DNA of 64,000 bases, taken from contig NMRB01001248.1 of the NCBI GenBank assembly GCA_002633025.1, positions 30,509-94,508 on the forward strand, read 5' to 3'. Positions 27,470 through 37,383 of the stretch are shown here, piece by piece (the stretch's first letter is position 1; each line of letters starts with the position of its first letter). The position numbers were made by a program, and so were the translations under genes. A model generated the notes under the pieces. The model ran no database searches. It saw nothing but the letters and a program-made list of their open reading frames with translations, and was not told where the DNA came from. Source of the DNA: Notospermus geniculatus (lineage: Eukaryota; Nemertea; Pilidiophora; Heteronemertea; Lineidae).

Positions 27470-28337
27470 ACCGCTCACAGCGCCTCCTAGTGGCGGTAGT
27501 TCTGCGGCTTCCTCTTTCTAGTGATAGGCTAAGCAGGTCGATGCAACGACACTGATTGGCGGAACAAAGGAAGTGACGTCATCAGTTTGGGCATGTGCAG
27601 AAGGTTTGCACTACGTGCAAAATCTATTAGAAAACACGGAAACATAATGCTTTGCCACTCGATAACCCGCTTTATGTTTTTCAAGTTAATGAATTTCACA
27701 TCAACCTCATTGTTCGGCCGATGTTTATTATGGAGTGGGGAAGTATAGGGGCTGCATGAAAAGATACCAAACTCATTAACCGATTTTTCATTGGATTCAA
27801 CGCTGGTTAGCCTCTTTGTACGAAAACAGGGCCGCTCTACGGAAACGAAATCCCAAATGCATTGAAGCATGTGCGGTGTGTACATGTACTGTATTTCACT
27901 TCAGGATGGGCATACACGTAGAAAAAATGAGGCAACAAGCGATATATTATGATAACAATAATTTTGCTCTTACATACACGTAGCGCCTGTTTTGTACTCA
28001 GAAGAGTTGTCAAAGACGCTTCACATTATTACCCAAGTCTCCCCAGAAACCTTCCTGGTGGACCCAAGGAGCAGCTCATTCTGTGCATCACTTGATCCTT
28101 TCAGACCAGTTGAGAGTGCAGAGTGGCGATTCGGCTGGGACTCGAATCCGCAGCCACTTCGCCAGGAATCGGACTAAGATTCAACAGTCCAAAAATAAAA
28201 TGCAGTTTTCATTGGCGATCAGTGGGGGCATGTTTGGTTAAAGGAACAGCTAAACTCTACATCTTTGTGCACTTGGTAGTACAACATAGCTTTTACTTCC
28301 ATCGCCCATGTCCCCACTGTTGACCAGTGGAAAAATT
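27470..28337. other. No gene seen; SINE-like fragment near 28115-28170
   Basis: GAGTGCAGAGTGGCGATTCG and GGGACTCGAATCC hint at a decayed tRNA-like head. The rest is unremarkable. Confidence 0.3.
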
Positions 28338-28383
28338 GCGCTGCCCTCTAACGGTATTGCACTGTACCGTTAGAGGGCAGCGC
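28338..28383. repeat. Perfect 19-bp hairpin, GCGCTGCCCTCTAACGGTA
   Basis: GCGCTGCCCTCTAACGGTA (28338-28356) and its exact complement (28365-28383) flank TTGCACTG. It may be a minimal MITE. It is not followed by a T-run, and no nearby gene needs a terminator-like structure. Confidence 0.7.
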
Positions 28384-28821
28384 AGGTCTGACATGAACAA
28401 AGCGTGATTGATGCGCATGCGTGGTGGCTCCTGACTGACTCTGTGTTTCATCAAGTTCACGATCTATAAAGTAGGCCCCTACATGGTGATGTTTACTGAA
28501 GATGCCTCAAGTGAAAATGTCAGTGAATTATTCAGTAACATCGACACTTACCATCAGAGGCTTCAAAAACAACCGAGAACAATTAACCGACACCGAGGTA
28601 TATGTTTCATTCTCCTTTCGTCTATTATTTACTGCGGCGCTGCTATTGACCTATATTTGTTATTTATTTTCCCAGAGGTTTCGGTGCTGCTCCTGCCGCT
28701 TAGGTCATGAATAATAACTGCCCAGTGTCAATTGCTGTGAATGAAATGAACTCAGAACGTTGATTTTATCTTTGAGATATTTTGAGTGGGAATTGCGTGA
28801 TTCGTTCGAAAGAAATGCATT

Positions 28822-28938
28822 AGGTCATATGAATAAAGACTAGTAAATGCTTTTACTTGAATTTTGCAATAAAAATGCACTAGGCAATGCTGTACAAATA
28901 TGAAGTAAAAGCATTTGCTAGTCTTTATTCATATGACC
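28822..28938. mobile_element. MITE, family GGTCATATGAATAAAGACTAG, copy 1
   Basis: The left arm GGTCATATGAATAAAGACTA GTAAATGC pairs with GCATTTGCTAG TCTTTATTCATATGACC, about 115 bp in all, with AATGCACTAGGCAATG at the centre. Other copies are at 42541, 62408 and, in a variant, 62547. Confidence 0.85.
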
Positions 28939-29024
28939 AAAAATTTATAAGGCGGTCGGCTCGCTTATAAATTTTTGATATGACCCATGGTGCTGTGCAT
29001 GAAATAAAAAGGCTTCGCAGTTGA

Positions 29025-29270
29025 GAGCAGAATAGAAAGAAGAAAGAACGAAGAAGAATAGAAAGAGGAAAGAATGAAGAAGAATAGAAAGAAGAAAGAA
29101 TGAAGAAGAATAGAAAGAAGAAAGAACGAAGAAGAATAGAAAGAGGAAAGAATGAAGAAGTATAGAAAGAAGAAAGAATGAAGAAGAATAGAAAGAAAGA
29201 AGAAAGAATGAAGAAGAATAGAAAGAAGAAAGAATGAAGAAGAATAGAAAGAAGAAAGAATGAAGATTCA
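29025..29270 (+). repeat. Purine-only minisatellite, 26-bp unit
   Basis: The unit GAATGAAGAAGAATAGAAAG AAGAAA repeats about 9 times with small variants (GAACGA, GAGGAAA). The plus strand is almost pure purine, so it could form triplex or other non-B structures. The opposite strand reads as Ser/Phe/Leu repeats without meaning. Confidence 0.9.
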
Positions 29271-29280
29271 CGATTCAGGA

Positions 29281-29345
29281 TTTCAATTCACGCCAACAGT
29301 GGGATTCGAAAACTGGGACCACAAGACCGCTAGCCAGCCAGGGAC
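29281..29345 (-). repeat. tRNA-like SINE fragment
   Basis: On the minus strand, CCCTGGCTGGCTAGCGGTCT and GGTCCCAGTTTTCGAATCCC resemble A- and B-box regions (TTCGAATCC is the B-box core). It resembles the fragment at 80-165 more than the CTCCTGC-type SINEs. Confidence 0.4.
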
Positions 29346-29631
29346 CAGAACCCCTAGAGCAGACCACAGCGGCTCCTTTCCAACAACGCAGAGCAAAGAA
29401 AAACGAAATAGGCCAACCCCCTTGTAGGTCTGCACAAGAGGTTGAACGGGTTCATACTCACCCAGATCATACGAGATTTTTTGAAATGTTGATATTTTCC
29501 TCAAAATACACTCTGAATACTAATTAGTACTAGAACATGGCTGCCAACCCGACCTCCAAAATGTGGACACCCAATACCGAACTATGAAAATAACACTGCG
29601 GTCCTCAAAACGAGTTTTTCCTCCGTCCTGT

Positions 29632-29795
29632 GAATTAATGCGGAATTCACTGTGAATTAATGCGGAATTGACTGTGAATTAATGCGGAATTGACTGTGTA
29701 TAAATGCGGAATTCACTGTGAATTAATGTGGAATTCACTGTGAATTAATGTGGAATTCACTGTGAATTAATGTGGAATTGATTGTGAATTAATGT
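29632..29795 (+). repeat. Minisatellite, 22-bp unit, about 7-8 copies
   Basis: The unit CTGTGAATTAATGCGGAATT CA varies at CG/TG and CA/GA positions. It includes the short palindrome GTGAATTCAC in some copies. Confidence 0.88.
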
Positions 29796-30138
29796 CGAAT
29801 GATATTTACCTGAATGAAGCCAGATTTATTCACAGGGATTAAAATGTTGCATGTCGCACCAGACAGATCAGATTGCAGGCCCTTACTGTACACGAACAAC
29901 ATACTTAAACAGTCGCACCTCTTCAGAAATTGCATGATTCATTAAAGTATGACTTTCATGTTAATAATTCACATGTCAGGTATACCACTCCCAAGCACAA
30001 GAATCGTTGGACAACCGGTCGTCACTCTATACTGAAATTAACATGACGTGATTCAGAGTTGGTCCCCATTGATTGAGCAACAAGTGGGGTGTATAAACCG
30101 ACATATGCATTATTAACCAATGTAAGTGACAAAGACAG
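29796..30138. other. No gene seen
   Basis: AT-rich and non-coding. No repeat structure could be supported. Confidence 0.3.
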
Positions 30139-30528
30139 TAGTAAGGTTTCGCAAATCTGACGAAACACGAAGTACGAAATACGAAATTGGACTTCATTTC
30201 TATGACGTAATGTACATGTATTTCAGGAGATGGTTGGTACCACAAATATCGCCTGCTGCAAGAGCGTCTTTTAGCGTATGACGTTAGACCGATGGAGTTA
30301 CACGTACGGTGTATGTTAAACTTTGAAATTTATCTTTCGTTTCCACTTCGTAGATACGAAGTGGAAATTTAAAAATTCAAGATGTACCACAACTCTCTCG
30401 GTCTTACATGATGCTAAAAGACGCACTGGCAGCAGGGATATTTGTGGTACCAACCATCTCCTGAAATACATTAGGTCCTGGAAATGAAGTAGAATTTCGT
30501 ATTTCGTCAGGTTTGCGAAAACTCAGTA
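30139..30528. mobile_element. MITE, family TA/GTGAGGTTTCGCAAA, copy 2
   Basis: It follows the same order as the 23654 copy: GTAAGGTTTCGCAAATCTGA, GGAGATGGTTGGTACCACAA, the central CCACTTCGTAGATACGAAGT hairpin, CCAACCATCTCCTGAAATAC, and CGTCAGGTTTGCGAAAACTC. TA lies on both sides. Confidence 0.85.
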
Positions 30529-31397
30529 ATACTTACCAAACGATACCAAATTTCCAGAGGTCCGAATGAACCGTTCCGTAACGGAGAATAAATCATAACA
30601 CTCATAACAACTCCTCGCTTTTACTTTTCGCGCATACGTGTATAGAAGCCCCCTAGAGTTGGGAATACGTTTCAACCAGAAAATCAACAACTGAATGACT
30701 GTTCAAGAAGTTTTCACCAAAAACACAAGGGCCATTTCACCTCCTCGTCGTCGTGTCAGAACGGTACGGCGCATGCGCATTATTTAACAACAATACTGAT
30801 GCGATGCGCAGAAAAAAATCACTGGCAGAAGTGAACACAGATAATTTTTTAAAATCTCCCGATATGAATTAACAATCCAGCACATACCACAACACAATAC
30901 TGAATTCACACACAAAATTTACCGTAATCCATGGAATTTATCCCTGTACTATGTTACAGCTCACAGAAATGAGTAATATTTCAATGTACAGTATTCGCTT
31001 AACTAGGCCCGCATGTAATCTCCTGCTTATGACGGTTTCTAACAATCCTCTTGTAGCCCTTCCGAGAAAAGGGACCGCCTTCGAGAAATGTCTCACATAT
31101 TCTGAAGGACTTGGTCTGAATCATCAATGAAGGATGTTTTAATACTTAAACAGGTTATGCTAGAGAATTCGATAGATATGTCTGATAGGTGCGGTTGGTC
31201 GACTCATTTTAATGGCCGTTGTTTCAGAATATGACTGGAGCATTTTGAATGCAAGTGAAGTGTTTGTTGATGTACAGCACAGCGGGATTGCCATTTTGAC
31301 AGCAAAAGTGTGGGACATCGAACCAGTACAAACTTAAAGTACTCAGCCGAACCACTGCCTGGGAGAAATACACCAAAATCGCAGTACGGGACAGAGA
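30529..31397. other. No gene seen
   Basis: I could support neither coding nor repeat features. Open stretches on the minus strand near 31224-31439 lack coding character. Confidence 0.3.
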
Positions 31398-31543
31398 CCA
31401 GGGGCCATATTCACGAAGCTTTCGCAACTTTGCGTGCACGCAAGTCTATTGTTTGGCTGCACTTGCCTTATTGTTCACTGACTGCCTTACACTAGATTTG
31501 CGTGCACGCAAAGTTGCGAAGGCTTCAAAATTATGGCCCCTGG
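31398..31543. mobile_element. Foldback MITE, CCAGGGGCCATATTCACGAAG
   Basis: The arms CCAGGGGCCATATTCACGAA GC and TTCAAAATTATGGCCCCTGG are inverted. Inside, CGCAACTTTGCGTGCACGCA pairs with TGCGTGCACGCAAAGTTGCG exactly. The centre is TTGTTTGGCTGCACTTGCC. It belongs to the loose GGGCC-TATTCA superfamily, with 53795 and 56678. Confidence 0.8.
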
Positions 31544-31572
31544 CGTTGCTACTGGGATCTAATCCCTCCAAC

Positions 31573-31710
31573 ATTAGCGAATTTTCGCAACCCTCCGAAA
31601 TGCCAAGGCGAACACCAATCCCATTGTTCAATGCCGCGAAGAAAGTACCGAACAAAAGGGTAGCAGACGTTTGCGTTGTCGTTTCGGGAACTTCGCGAAA
31701 ACTCTCTAAT
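31573..31710. mobile_element. MITE, family TA/GAGAGTTTTCGCAA, copy 2
   Basis: GCGAATTTTCGCAACC and CTTCGCGAAAACTCTC are the ends, with TA on each side. The body is CCAATCCCATTGTTCAATGC, CGCGAAGAAAGTACCGAACA, GACGTTTGCGTTGTCGTTTC. Confidence 0.8.
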
Positions 31711-31719
31711 ATCATATCA

Positions 31720-32190
31720 AAAACGTCATTGTCAGGACTTCGATTCGAAGATATCAACAGCCTGCTGTGTGGTCAGCAATATCGACCGTCATCAACAGGA
31801 GAAGCTGGACCCTGGCAAGGCCAGACCGCTGTGACCTAACTGCGATTTTGGTATATCAAAGCGCTTACATTTACACCCCCTCCGCTTGGGGAGCCAGCAA
31901 AGTTATATTACCATACAGTGCATGGGCATTCATTTCTGACCATTCCGACCAGTGGGAACAAGGCCAATTGAACCAACAGCTCAATCTTTTACTTCCAAGT
32001 ACACTGTAGTGTAGACTAAGCGCGTACTTCAATCATTCATGCCCCCACTGACTTTATCGAAATACAACATAGTGTCGTGTAGCCCAGAGCTATCTTTAGA
32101 CCAATCGCCCATGATTTTCTAATGGGAGTGGCGCAGCAGATAAAAACCCATGAATGCTGAACATAAGTAAATCACCATATAAGATTTCGT
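31720..32190. other. No gene seen; weak inverted motifs
   Basis: GACCAGTGGGAACAAGG (31949) and TTCATGCCCCCACTGAC (32035) resemble the pair ATCAGTGGGGGCATG / CATGTCCCCACTG at 28222-28325, perhaps a decayed shared element. There are no coding features before the GPCR promoter block. Confidence 0.3.
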
Positions 32191-32194
32191 AATA

Positions 32195-32378
32195 TTATAC
32201 ATGTATTGTTTGTTACATGTACGAAAAATTTGCTGGACATGACGATCAAATATCAATAATCGTTTAAGATTTCGTAACAAAATATTGGTTCGTTTTACAT
32301 ACTACATAAACCATAGTATTTGTGCCGGTGTCATTTCATCGTCGGCTGCTGAGGTGACGCGACCACCAGCTCCGGAAA
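32195..32378 (+). promoter_or_regulatory. Conserved upstream block of GPCR copy A
   Basis: About 160 bases before the ATG are nearly the same as 37220-37383 before copy B: TTTAAGATTTCGTAACAAAA, TATTGGTTCG, ACTACATAAACCATA, TTTGTGCCGGTGTCATTTCA and TGCTGAGGTGACGCGACCAC. The block may hold 5' UTR and promoter. I see no standard TATA box at a fixed distance. The shared block simply reflects the duplication unit unless selection is shown. Confidence 0.6.
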
Positions 32379-32734
32379 ATGAACGTCACTGCAGCGCAAG
32401 CCGTGCCGGCCGTGACCTTTGACCTACAAACGAATGGGAACGCAAGTCGGACAGAGTTGGAGGACACCGCTTTGGTCGTCCTACTCAAAATCATCTATGG
32501 AATAATCGGCGACTACGCCTGGATTTTGTACACAGTCATCGGAATCCCGGGAAATATCATTTCAATTTGTGTAGCAAATCGAAAGCATAATAGGAAATTG
32601 TCACCATGCGTTTACATCACAGCGATGGGGGTCACCGACACCCTGTTGTTGCTTGCACTATCGACTTGTTACCCTCTCCCTGCCAGACTCTACGGACTGG
32701 GAATCTACGTGCAGAATCGGGGGCTGCTTTTAAA
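32379..32734 (+). CDS. Orphan class A GPCR copy A, exon 1 (N-terminus to start of TM3)
   Basis: The ATG at 32379 opens MNVTAAQAVPAVTF. The extracellular N-terminus has N-glycosylation sequons at NVT (residue 2) and NAS (residue 21). TM1 is about residues 46-66 (WILYTVIGIPGNIIS, with the conserved GN pair). ICL1 is basic (ANRKHNRKLS). TM2 is about 77-100 (YITAMGVTDTLLLL, with the conserved Asp). The exon ends TTTTAAA/GTAAGC (32734/32735), phase 2. The protein is an orphan receptor of the rhodopsin class with an invertebrate peptide-receptor flavour. No ligand can be inferred. Its twin exon is 37384-37739. Confidence 0.88.
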
Positions 32735-33224
32735 GTAAGCCAGCAGAAGTACATGTACATGAACATGCAGTAGGGAGATTGTAGAAAAGACGAAATAGGC
32801 CTACTCTAGATTACCGTGAGGTCGGTGATGTGGCGGTCTAGGAAATCCCGTCGGATGTCCCTGAATGATCGGCAAGGGCTATCAGGTTGCCTGTAACATT
32901 ACAATGATCTGCTACTGTTCACATGTTACGTAGTACATTTCAGCTATTGAAACAAAATGTGTGGGTTCGCCAAGGCCATTAACACTTTCCTCGCGACATC
33001 CGCCGGGTTTTCCGAGACCGCCTCACAGCTCCCAGGCCCAGGCAATACTGTATGATATATATCCCGTCCCGATGATGTCGCCACCTGTCAAATTGTGTTA
33101 CGAGCGGAATCGTCAGTTTGATTTCTCTGGACCCATAGCATTTGAATAATGAATCATCCCTATAGCTGCACCGTACATTGCTCATTTACACTGCAACGTT
33201 GCGCAAAGTCCAGTGAGCCTTGCC

Positions 33225-33406
33225 AATAGCAGCAGTCAGCCATGTCAGCCGCGTCATTGCCAAAAGATGGCAGCAACGATGGGAGCAAAGTCCTAGGGGA
33301 CCAAAACAATCTCCTGATTGGTGCTCAATCAAGCATGATCGGGTCCGCCAGGCGTTGAATTGGACCGTAGTGACACCTATTGGTCAGCTGGCTGACAGCT
33401 CCTATT
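33225..33406 (+). mobile_element. MITE, family AATAGGAGCAGTCAGCC, copy 4, in GPCR-A intron 1
   Basis: AATAGCAGCAGTCAGCCATG, AAAAGATGGCAGCAACGATG, CCTGATTGGTGCTCAATCA, GGACCGTAGTGACACCTATT and GGCTGACAGCTCCTATT are in family order. Copy B has no MITE at this point of intron 1, so it arrived after the gene duplication or was lost from B. It ends about 55 bases before exon 2. Confidence 0.85.
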
Positions 33407-33462
33407 CGACGACCCTTGCGCAATTTTTATATTCGCCATGCAATGTTACTCATTCGTTGCAG

Positions 33463-33683
33463 ATTCCATTGGTACTTGGCCTACACGCTCGGGATGCAGT
33501 CGGGGTTTTTCTTAGTCGGAATGAGCGTTGATCGTCTCATAGCCGTAAGATTCCCAATGCTGGCAAAGACCATGTGCACCGCAGCCAGGGCCAAGAAGGT
33601 TGTCCTTCTCTCCACAGCTTTAATCATTCTCGCAAATATGAACGTGTTTTTCACCATGGAATACGTGGTGGACCCAGACACAG
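33463..33683 (+). CDS. Orphan class A GPCR copy A, exon 2 (TM3-TM4)
   Basis: The acceptor is CATTCGTTGCAG before ATTCCATTGG. The split Lys codon joins exon 1 in phase. It reads FHWYLAYTLGMQSGFFLVGM, then SVDRLIAVRFPMLAKTMCTA. TM3 ends with DRL (residues 142-144) in place of the usual DRY. ICL2 has the common AVRFPM continuation. TM4 is about 163-184. No cysteine stands at the usual start of TM3. The donor is ACACAG/GTAGGC at 33683/33684, phase 1. Confidence 0.88.
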
Positions 33684-33972
33684 GTAGGCCAATGTTCACG
33701 CAGTTGACACGTGGGTTCAGTGCCTTTGTTGCCTCCACGCATCGTCTGCGGAGTCCGATGGCTTTCACTTTTTCTCGTACATGTATTGCACTCCTTGGGC
33801 GTATTCGAATCCTCGTTCTTGACCACACTCGTGCTGACACAGTTCACGTAGAAGTTGACTCAACTCAAGAATGACAGTTGATTCAGGGTTTATTCCGTAC
33901 TAGACTGGTTCCACTCCTGCGGCGCTCACCGCACTTGAAGTGAGCGCCGGCGCCTGAGTGGCAAAGACGGGA

Positions 33973-34513
33973 ACTATAGACATGGCCCAGAATTAGCGGA
34001 CCTATGTTTACATAGATTGACATGACACCTATTTTCAGACGGCCAGTGCATAAAAACTACGCTTTGAAAGTGAACCCACCACCCATCAAAACGGAGTACG
34101 AGATCTCTAGATCATCCCCATGTAAACAATACGGCGTGTATCTCCTCAATACGTGTGTACAGATCGATTGAAGTTGAAATTTTGGTTCTTATGTTTGCAC
34201 AACACACGTTTTGCCTTGGGAGAGCTGTGGATTTCTGTTGCGTCGTGACGCCAATGACGTAACGTCACGCCCGCCGCACACACGAATTTTGACCATTTTT
34301 CTGATGATTGCCTCAATAAAATCACTCTTTTCTAAATCTTCGATCATTTGGGTCCCAAAATTTTTGGATTGCCAATATCCAGAAGTAATCCTCTTTCCAA
34401 TGGCCAAAAAGAATAAAATTATTGGCACGCTACATCTGATTTCTGCTAAGATTTTTAGGAGATGGTCGAAAACTGGACCGGGTGTCCCGTTAATTCTGGG
34501 CCATGTCTATAGT
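33973..34513. mobile_element. Terminal-inverted-repeat element in GPCR-A intron 2, ACTATAGACATGGCCCAGAA
   Basis: ACTATAGACATGGCCCAGAA TTAGCGG at the left is the complement of GTTAATTCTGGGCCATGTCT ATAGT at the right, about 25 bp with one or two mismatches. The 541-bp element is non-coding. It directly abuts the next element (34516). Confidence 0.85.
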
Positions 34514-34515
34514 CA

Positions 34516-34670
34516 TAAGCTGCTTTTCCACGAGGCGTTTGCGGGCGCGGAATGGGAGGCGGGCGGGGGTGCGAGTGAAACAGCTAATGGGAAATACGTT
34601 GGGTCGATTTTTTCCACCCGCGCCCGCCTCCTATTCCGCGCCCGCAAACGCCTCGTGGAAAAGCAGCTTA
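34516..34670. mobile_element. Foldback MITE, TAAGCTGCTTTTCCACGAGG
   Basis: TAAGCTGCTTTTCCACGAGG CGTTTGCGGGCGCGGAAT is mirrored exactly by ATTCCGCGCCCGCAAACGCC TCGTGGAAAAGCAGCTTA (38 bp). Inside, GGAGGCGGGCGGGGGTG pairs loosely with CACCCGCGCCCGCCTCC. It is very GC-rich for the region. Confidence 0.88.
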
Positions 34671-35068
34671 AGTCCGTGCGGGGCCCCGGGTGCGGGGCAT
34701 GTTGAGTATTTCGATACTCCTACCTCGTGAGTGATTGCGCGAGACAACATGTATATCGTAATGGAGTTCATTTTTGAGTGATCTAAAACGCTGGGAATGG
34801 ACGTGAAAATGAAGTCTGAGGTGAGAATGAGTGAGAGTGTCCCATTTTTGTCGTATGATGCAGTTGCCGGCGACCGAACATGCCAGGTCACCGGCAATTT
34901 TTGGGTCGTGCGACGGCATCTGACACTGTCGTCATGAGGGCGGATGTGTCTGACTACACGACGAAAGGCCGCCAAAATTGGTGATGCAAAACCCAAGGTT
35001 AAAACGCGGCCAATTTTCTTGCTGTTGCCGTTTGGCGGGAAAGTCGGCAAGGCGTTAAAACGCGACAT

Positions 35069-35584
35069 TAGAGAGGATGCGCAGCGTCACGACTCCCACT
35101 CCCACTCCGAGGTGACACCCTTTTTGCGTCTTACGTCATCAGTTACTGCAGGGGTTTCCCGGTGAAGTCGGACGGAAAAACGAGTTGAAAGCATCGAAGT
35201 CGTAAGTGGTTTCCCACTTGCTTTTTCTCTTGTTTGAGCAGGTGTTAAATATGATTAAGGTTGACATAGCATTCTTTGAACATTATTCTTGAAACACTGA
35301 TCCCTTTTATCGGGATGGAGGGTGCTGAACACATCAAATTTACGTGTTTTTTTGGTGTGCCAAAATCGTGAAAAAAGGCGGCGTAGGCGCGCTACACATG
35401 GCCTACAGATCCATGACGTTGGTTGGCAGGACCACTGCGTAAAGGACGACGTCATGTGACGTCGCCCACGTCGTAATCACTTCACGTCTTGCGCAACCTG
35501 AAAAACGACGCTACGAGTTCCGAGAACGACTCCGAGACCAACTCGGAGTGGGAGTGGGAGTCGTGACGCTGCGCATCCTCTCTA
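35069..35584. mobile_element. Element with perfect 43-bp terminal inverted repeats in GPCR-A intron 2
   Basis: Bases 35069-35111 (TAGAGAGGATGCGCAGCGTC, then ACGACTCCCACTCCCACTCC, GAG) and 35542-35584 are exact complements. The interior (430 bp) is non-coding. TTA/TTTA flanks suggest a short A/T target. It is absent from the matching intron of copy B. Confidence 0.9.
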
Positions 35585-35948
35585 TTTAGGGCGTGGAAAC
35601 GCGTCAATGGGTTCAGACCTTCATGTAGCTAATGGAAAGGCTGTCGGTGTGACGTCATTGCACGCCACCCCCTGAATGCTACATGATACATGTAGCAGCG
35701 CACAGTGCATCAAGAAGTGCACACGCTCTTTGCTGTAGGCCTACATGAGCCAACGAATAAGAAGCGACGTCTGTAGGTGAGTTTTAAACTCACGTGAGAA
35801 AAATACCACGTGACCCTTCAAATTCACTAAAAGAAATTACCATTGGAATTTTTACGTTGACCAGCATCTTTGTTTTGGGTTTGTTTTTTTGCGGCGACAT
35901 TCCCCCGGCGTGGTGTTTTTCGTTTTATTCCACATTTCTGGCATTTAG

Positions 35949-36466
35949 GGATAGAAATCCTTGTCATCCGGGTACCTGGGCACGAAATCATCGAACTCCT
36001 GGCCTCCGGCTTTCAGTTAGTTTTTGGAACCGCCATACCCTTTCTAATCATAACCATAAGTAACGTCATCATCATCGTCACGGTCCAAGCCGCCGCGAGG
36101 CAGAGGTCGAAACTTACACGCACCCACCAAGATGGCGGAAAAGGCGCAGACGATACTCAATTTCTGACCCGGATGTTGATATTGGTATCCATGGCTTACG
36201 TCATCACGTCGTTACCATATCGAATATTTCACGTCATAATGGACATCCCGGCTGTATCGAATACCTATGACATGGAAGACAGTTACTGGAATGTTAGGTA
36301 CAATGTGACCGTTGCTGCCCTCTATCATTGGTGGTGTTGTAATTACTGTATAAATTTCTATATGTACTGTGTGGGTGGCGGACGGAAATACAGGGAAGAC
36401 ACGAAAAACGTTGTACAGGAGATCTTTGGTTGTCTTTCATGTGGGGGGCGAAGGCTGGCTAAATAA
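35949..36466 (+). CDS. Orphan class A GPCR copy A, exon 3 (TM5-TM7 and tail)
   Basis: The acceptor is TTTCTGGCATTTAG before GGATAGAAAT, joining in phase 1. ECL2 is short and has no cysteine (GIEILVIRVPGHEI). TM5 is about residues 212-237. ICL3 is basic with QRSKLTRTHQ. TM6 is about 264-287, with SLPY where CWxP is usual (Pro282 kept). ECL3 is acidic (NTYDMEDSYW). TM7 has NFYMY (328-332) in place of NPxxY. The tail GGGRKYREDTK leads to cysteines at 354 and 357, possible palmitoylation sites, and a TAA stop at 36464-36466. The total is 364 residues over three exons. An AATAAA lies at 36984, possibly too far to serve. Confidence 0.9.
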
Positions 36467-36598
36467 AGGTATATATATGAAGTGTTGCTGTGATTAGCAC
36501 AAGTGGATTATCGATTGCTTTTCGTGACCAGGTGACGAGGTTCTTAGCTCGTCACTGGCTTACTGGAAGCGTACAGTGCGCATACATCAATTGGACAC

Positions 36599-36803
36599 TT
36601 AAGCCTGCCGCACACTGGAGCTATCTGCTGAGCAACAAGTCATTCGAGACCGTTTGCTCAGCAGATAGCTCGCGTGTGTGCGTGTTTTTCGGTAAGTTTT
36701 CTGCCTCGCGAGGCAGAAAATACGCGCACACGCGAGCTACCTACTGAGCAAACGGTCTCGAATGACTTAGCTTAGCAGAGCTCCAGTGTGCGGCAGGCTT
36801 TAA
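36599..36803. mobile_element. Foldback MITE, TTAAGCCTGCCGCACACTGGAG
   Basis: TTAAGCCTGCCGCACACTGG AGCT faces AGCTCCAGTGTGCGGCAGGC TTTAA. Further in, GAGCAACAAGTCATTCGAGA CCGTTTGCTCAG and its complement CTGAGCAAACGGTCTCGAAT GACTTAGC occur, and ATAGCTCGCGTGTGTGCG pairs with CGCACACGCGAGCTA. The element is about 205 bp and lies 130 bases after the GPCR-A stop. Confidence 0.88.
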
Positions 36804-37219
36804 GTACGTACATCGGACGCAGCCATTTTGAATCACTTATGATTTGGTGATTCCGTGAAGAAATGCATGCAAAAACATTTGTTTTTCATCCAAACGTCAT
36901 CATAAGCCTCCTGGATATAGATCTAAACTATTTTAGTGCGAGAGCAGAACACTCCAGGGGCCTACTGATAGTGCGCTAAAGTCAATAAAAGTGGCTCAAT
37001 TTGCTCTTTTATTTGGGTTTTATTTGTGTTGCGAGATGCGAAAGCCGCTGTAAAGGCCCCACTGTGTGAATGATGACGTCATTCCCGGGAAATACGAACC
37101 AATGGATTCTCTGACATGATTTCCGAAGAAGTTTGTATGCGTTAATCTGATTGGTTACTTCCAATGGCTTGGATCAATCCATGTCATGATTTTCAAATGG
37201 TGCAACAGATAAGAACCTG
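36804..37219. other. Intergenic spacer between the GPCR copies
   Basis: No coding feature. AATAAA at 36984 and ATTTGGGTTTTATTTGTG might belong to a GPCR-A 3' UTR. Nothing else is supported. Confidence 0.35.
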
Positions 37220-37383
37220 TATGTGAAAAATTTGCTGGAAATGGCGATCTAATATCAAACACCGTTTAAGATTTCGTAACAAAATATTGGTTCGTACGTA
37301 CATGTACTACATAAACCATAATATTTGTGCCGGTGTCATTTCATCGCCGGCTGCTGAGGTGACGCGACCACCAGCTCCGGAAA
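37220..37383 (+). promoter_or_regulatory. Conserved upstream block of GPCR copy B
   Basis: This is the counterpart of 32195-32378, with a few changes (an inserted GTACATGTACTAC-type stretch near 37300 replaces TTTTACATACTAC). It continues into the identical 5' leader CACCAGCTCCGGAAA before the ATG. Confidence 0.6.

Noticed and set aside
28338-28383. Intrinsic terminator
   Set aside because: The hairpin has no T-run, and bacterial-type terminators have no role in this genome.
28945-29271. Ser/Phe/Leu-rich minus-strand frame of 108 codons
   Set aside because: It is the complement of the purine-only minisatellite, with no start context or conserved domain.
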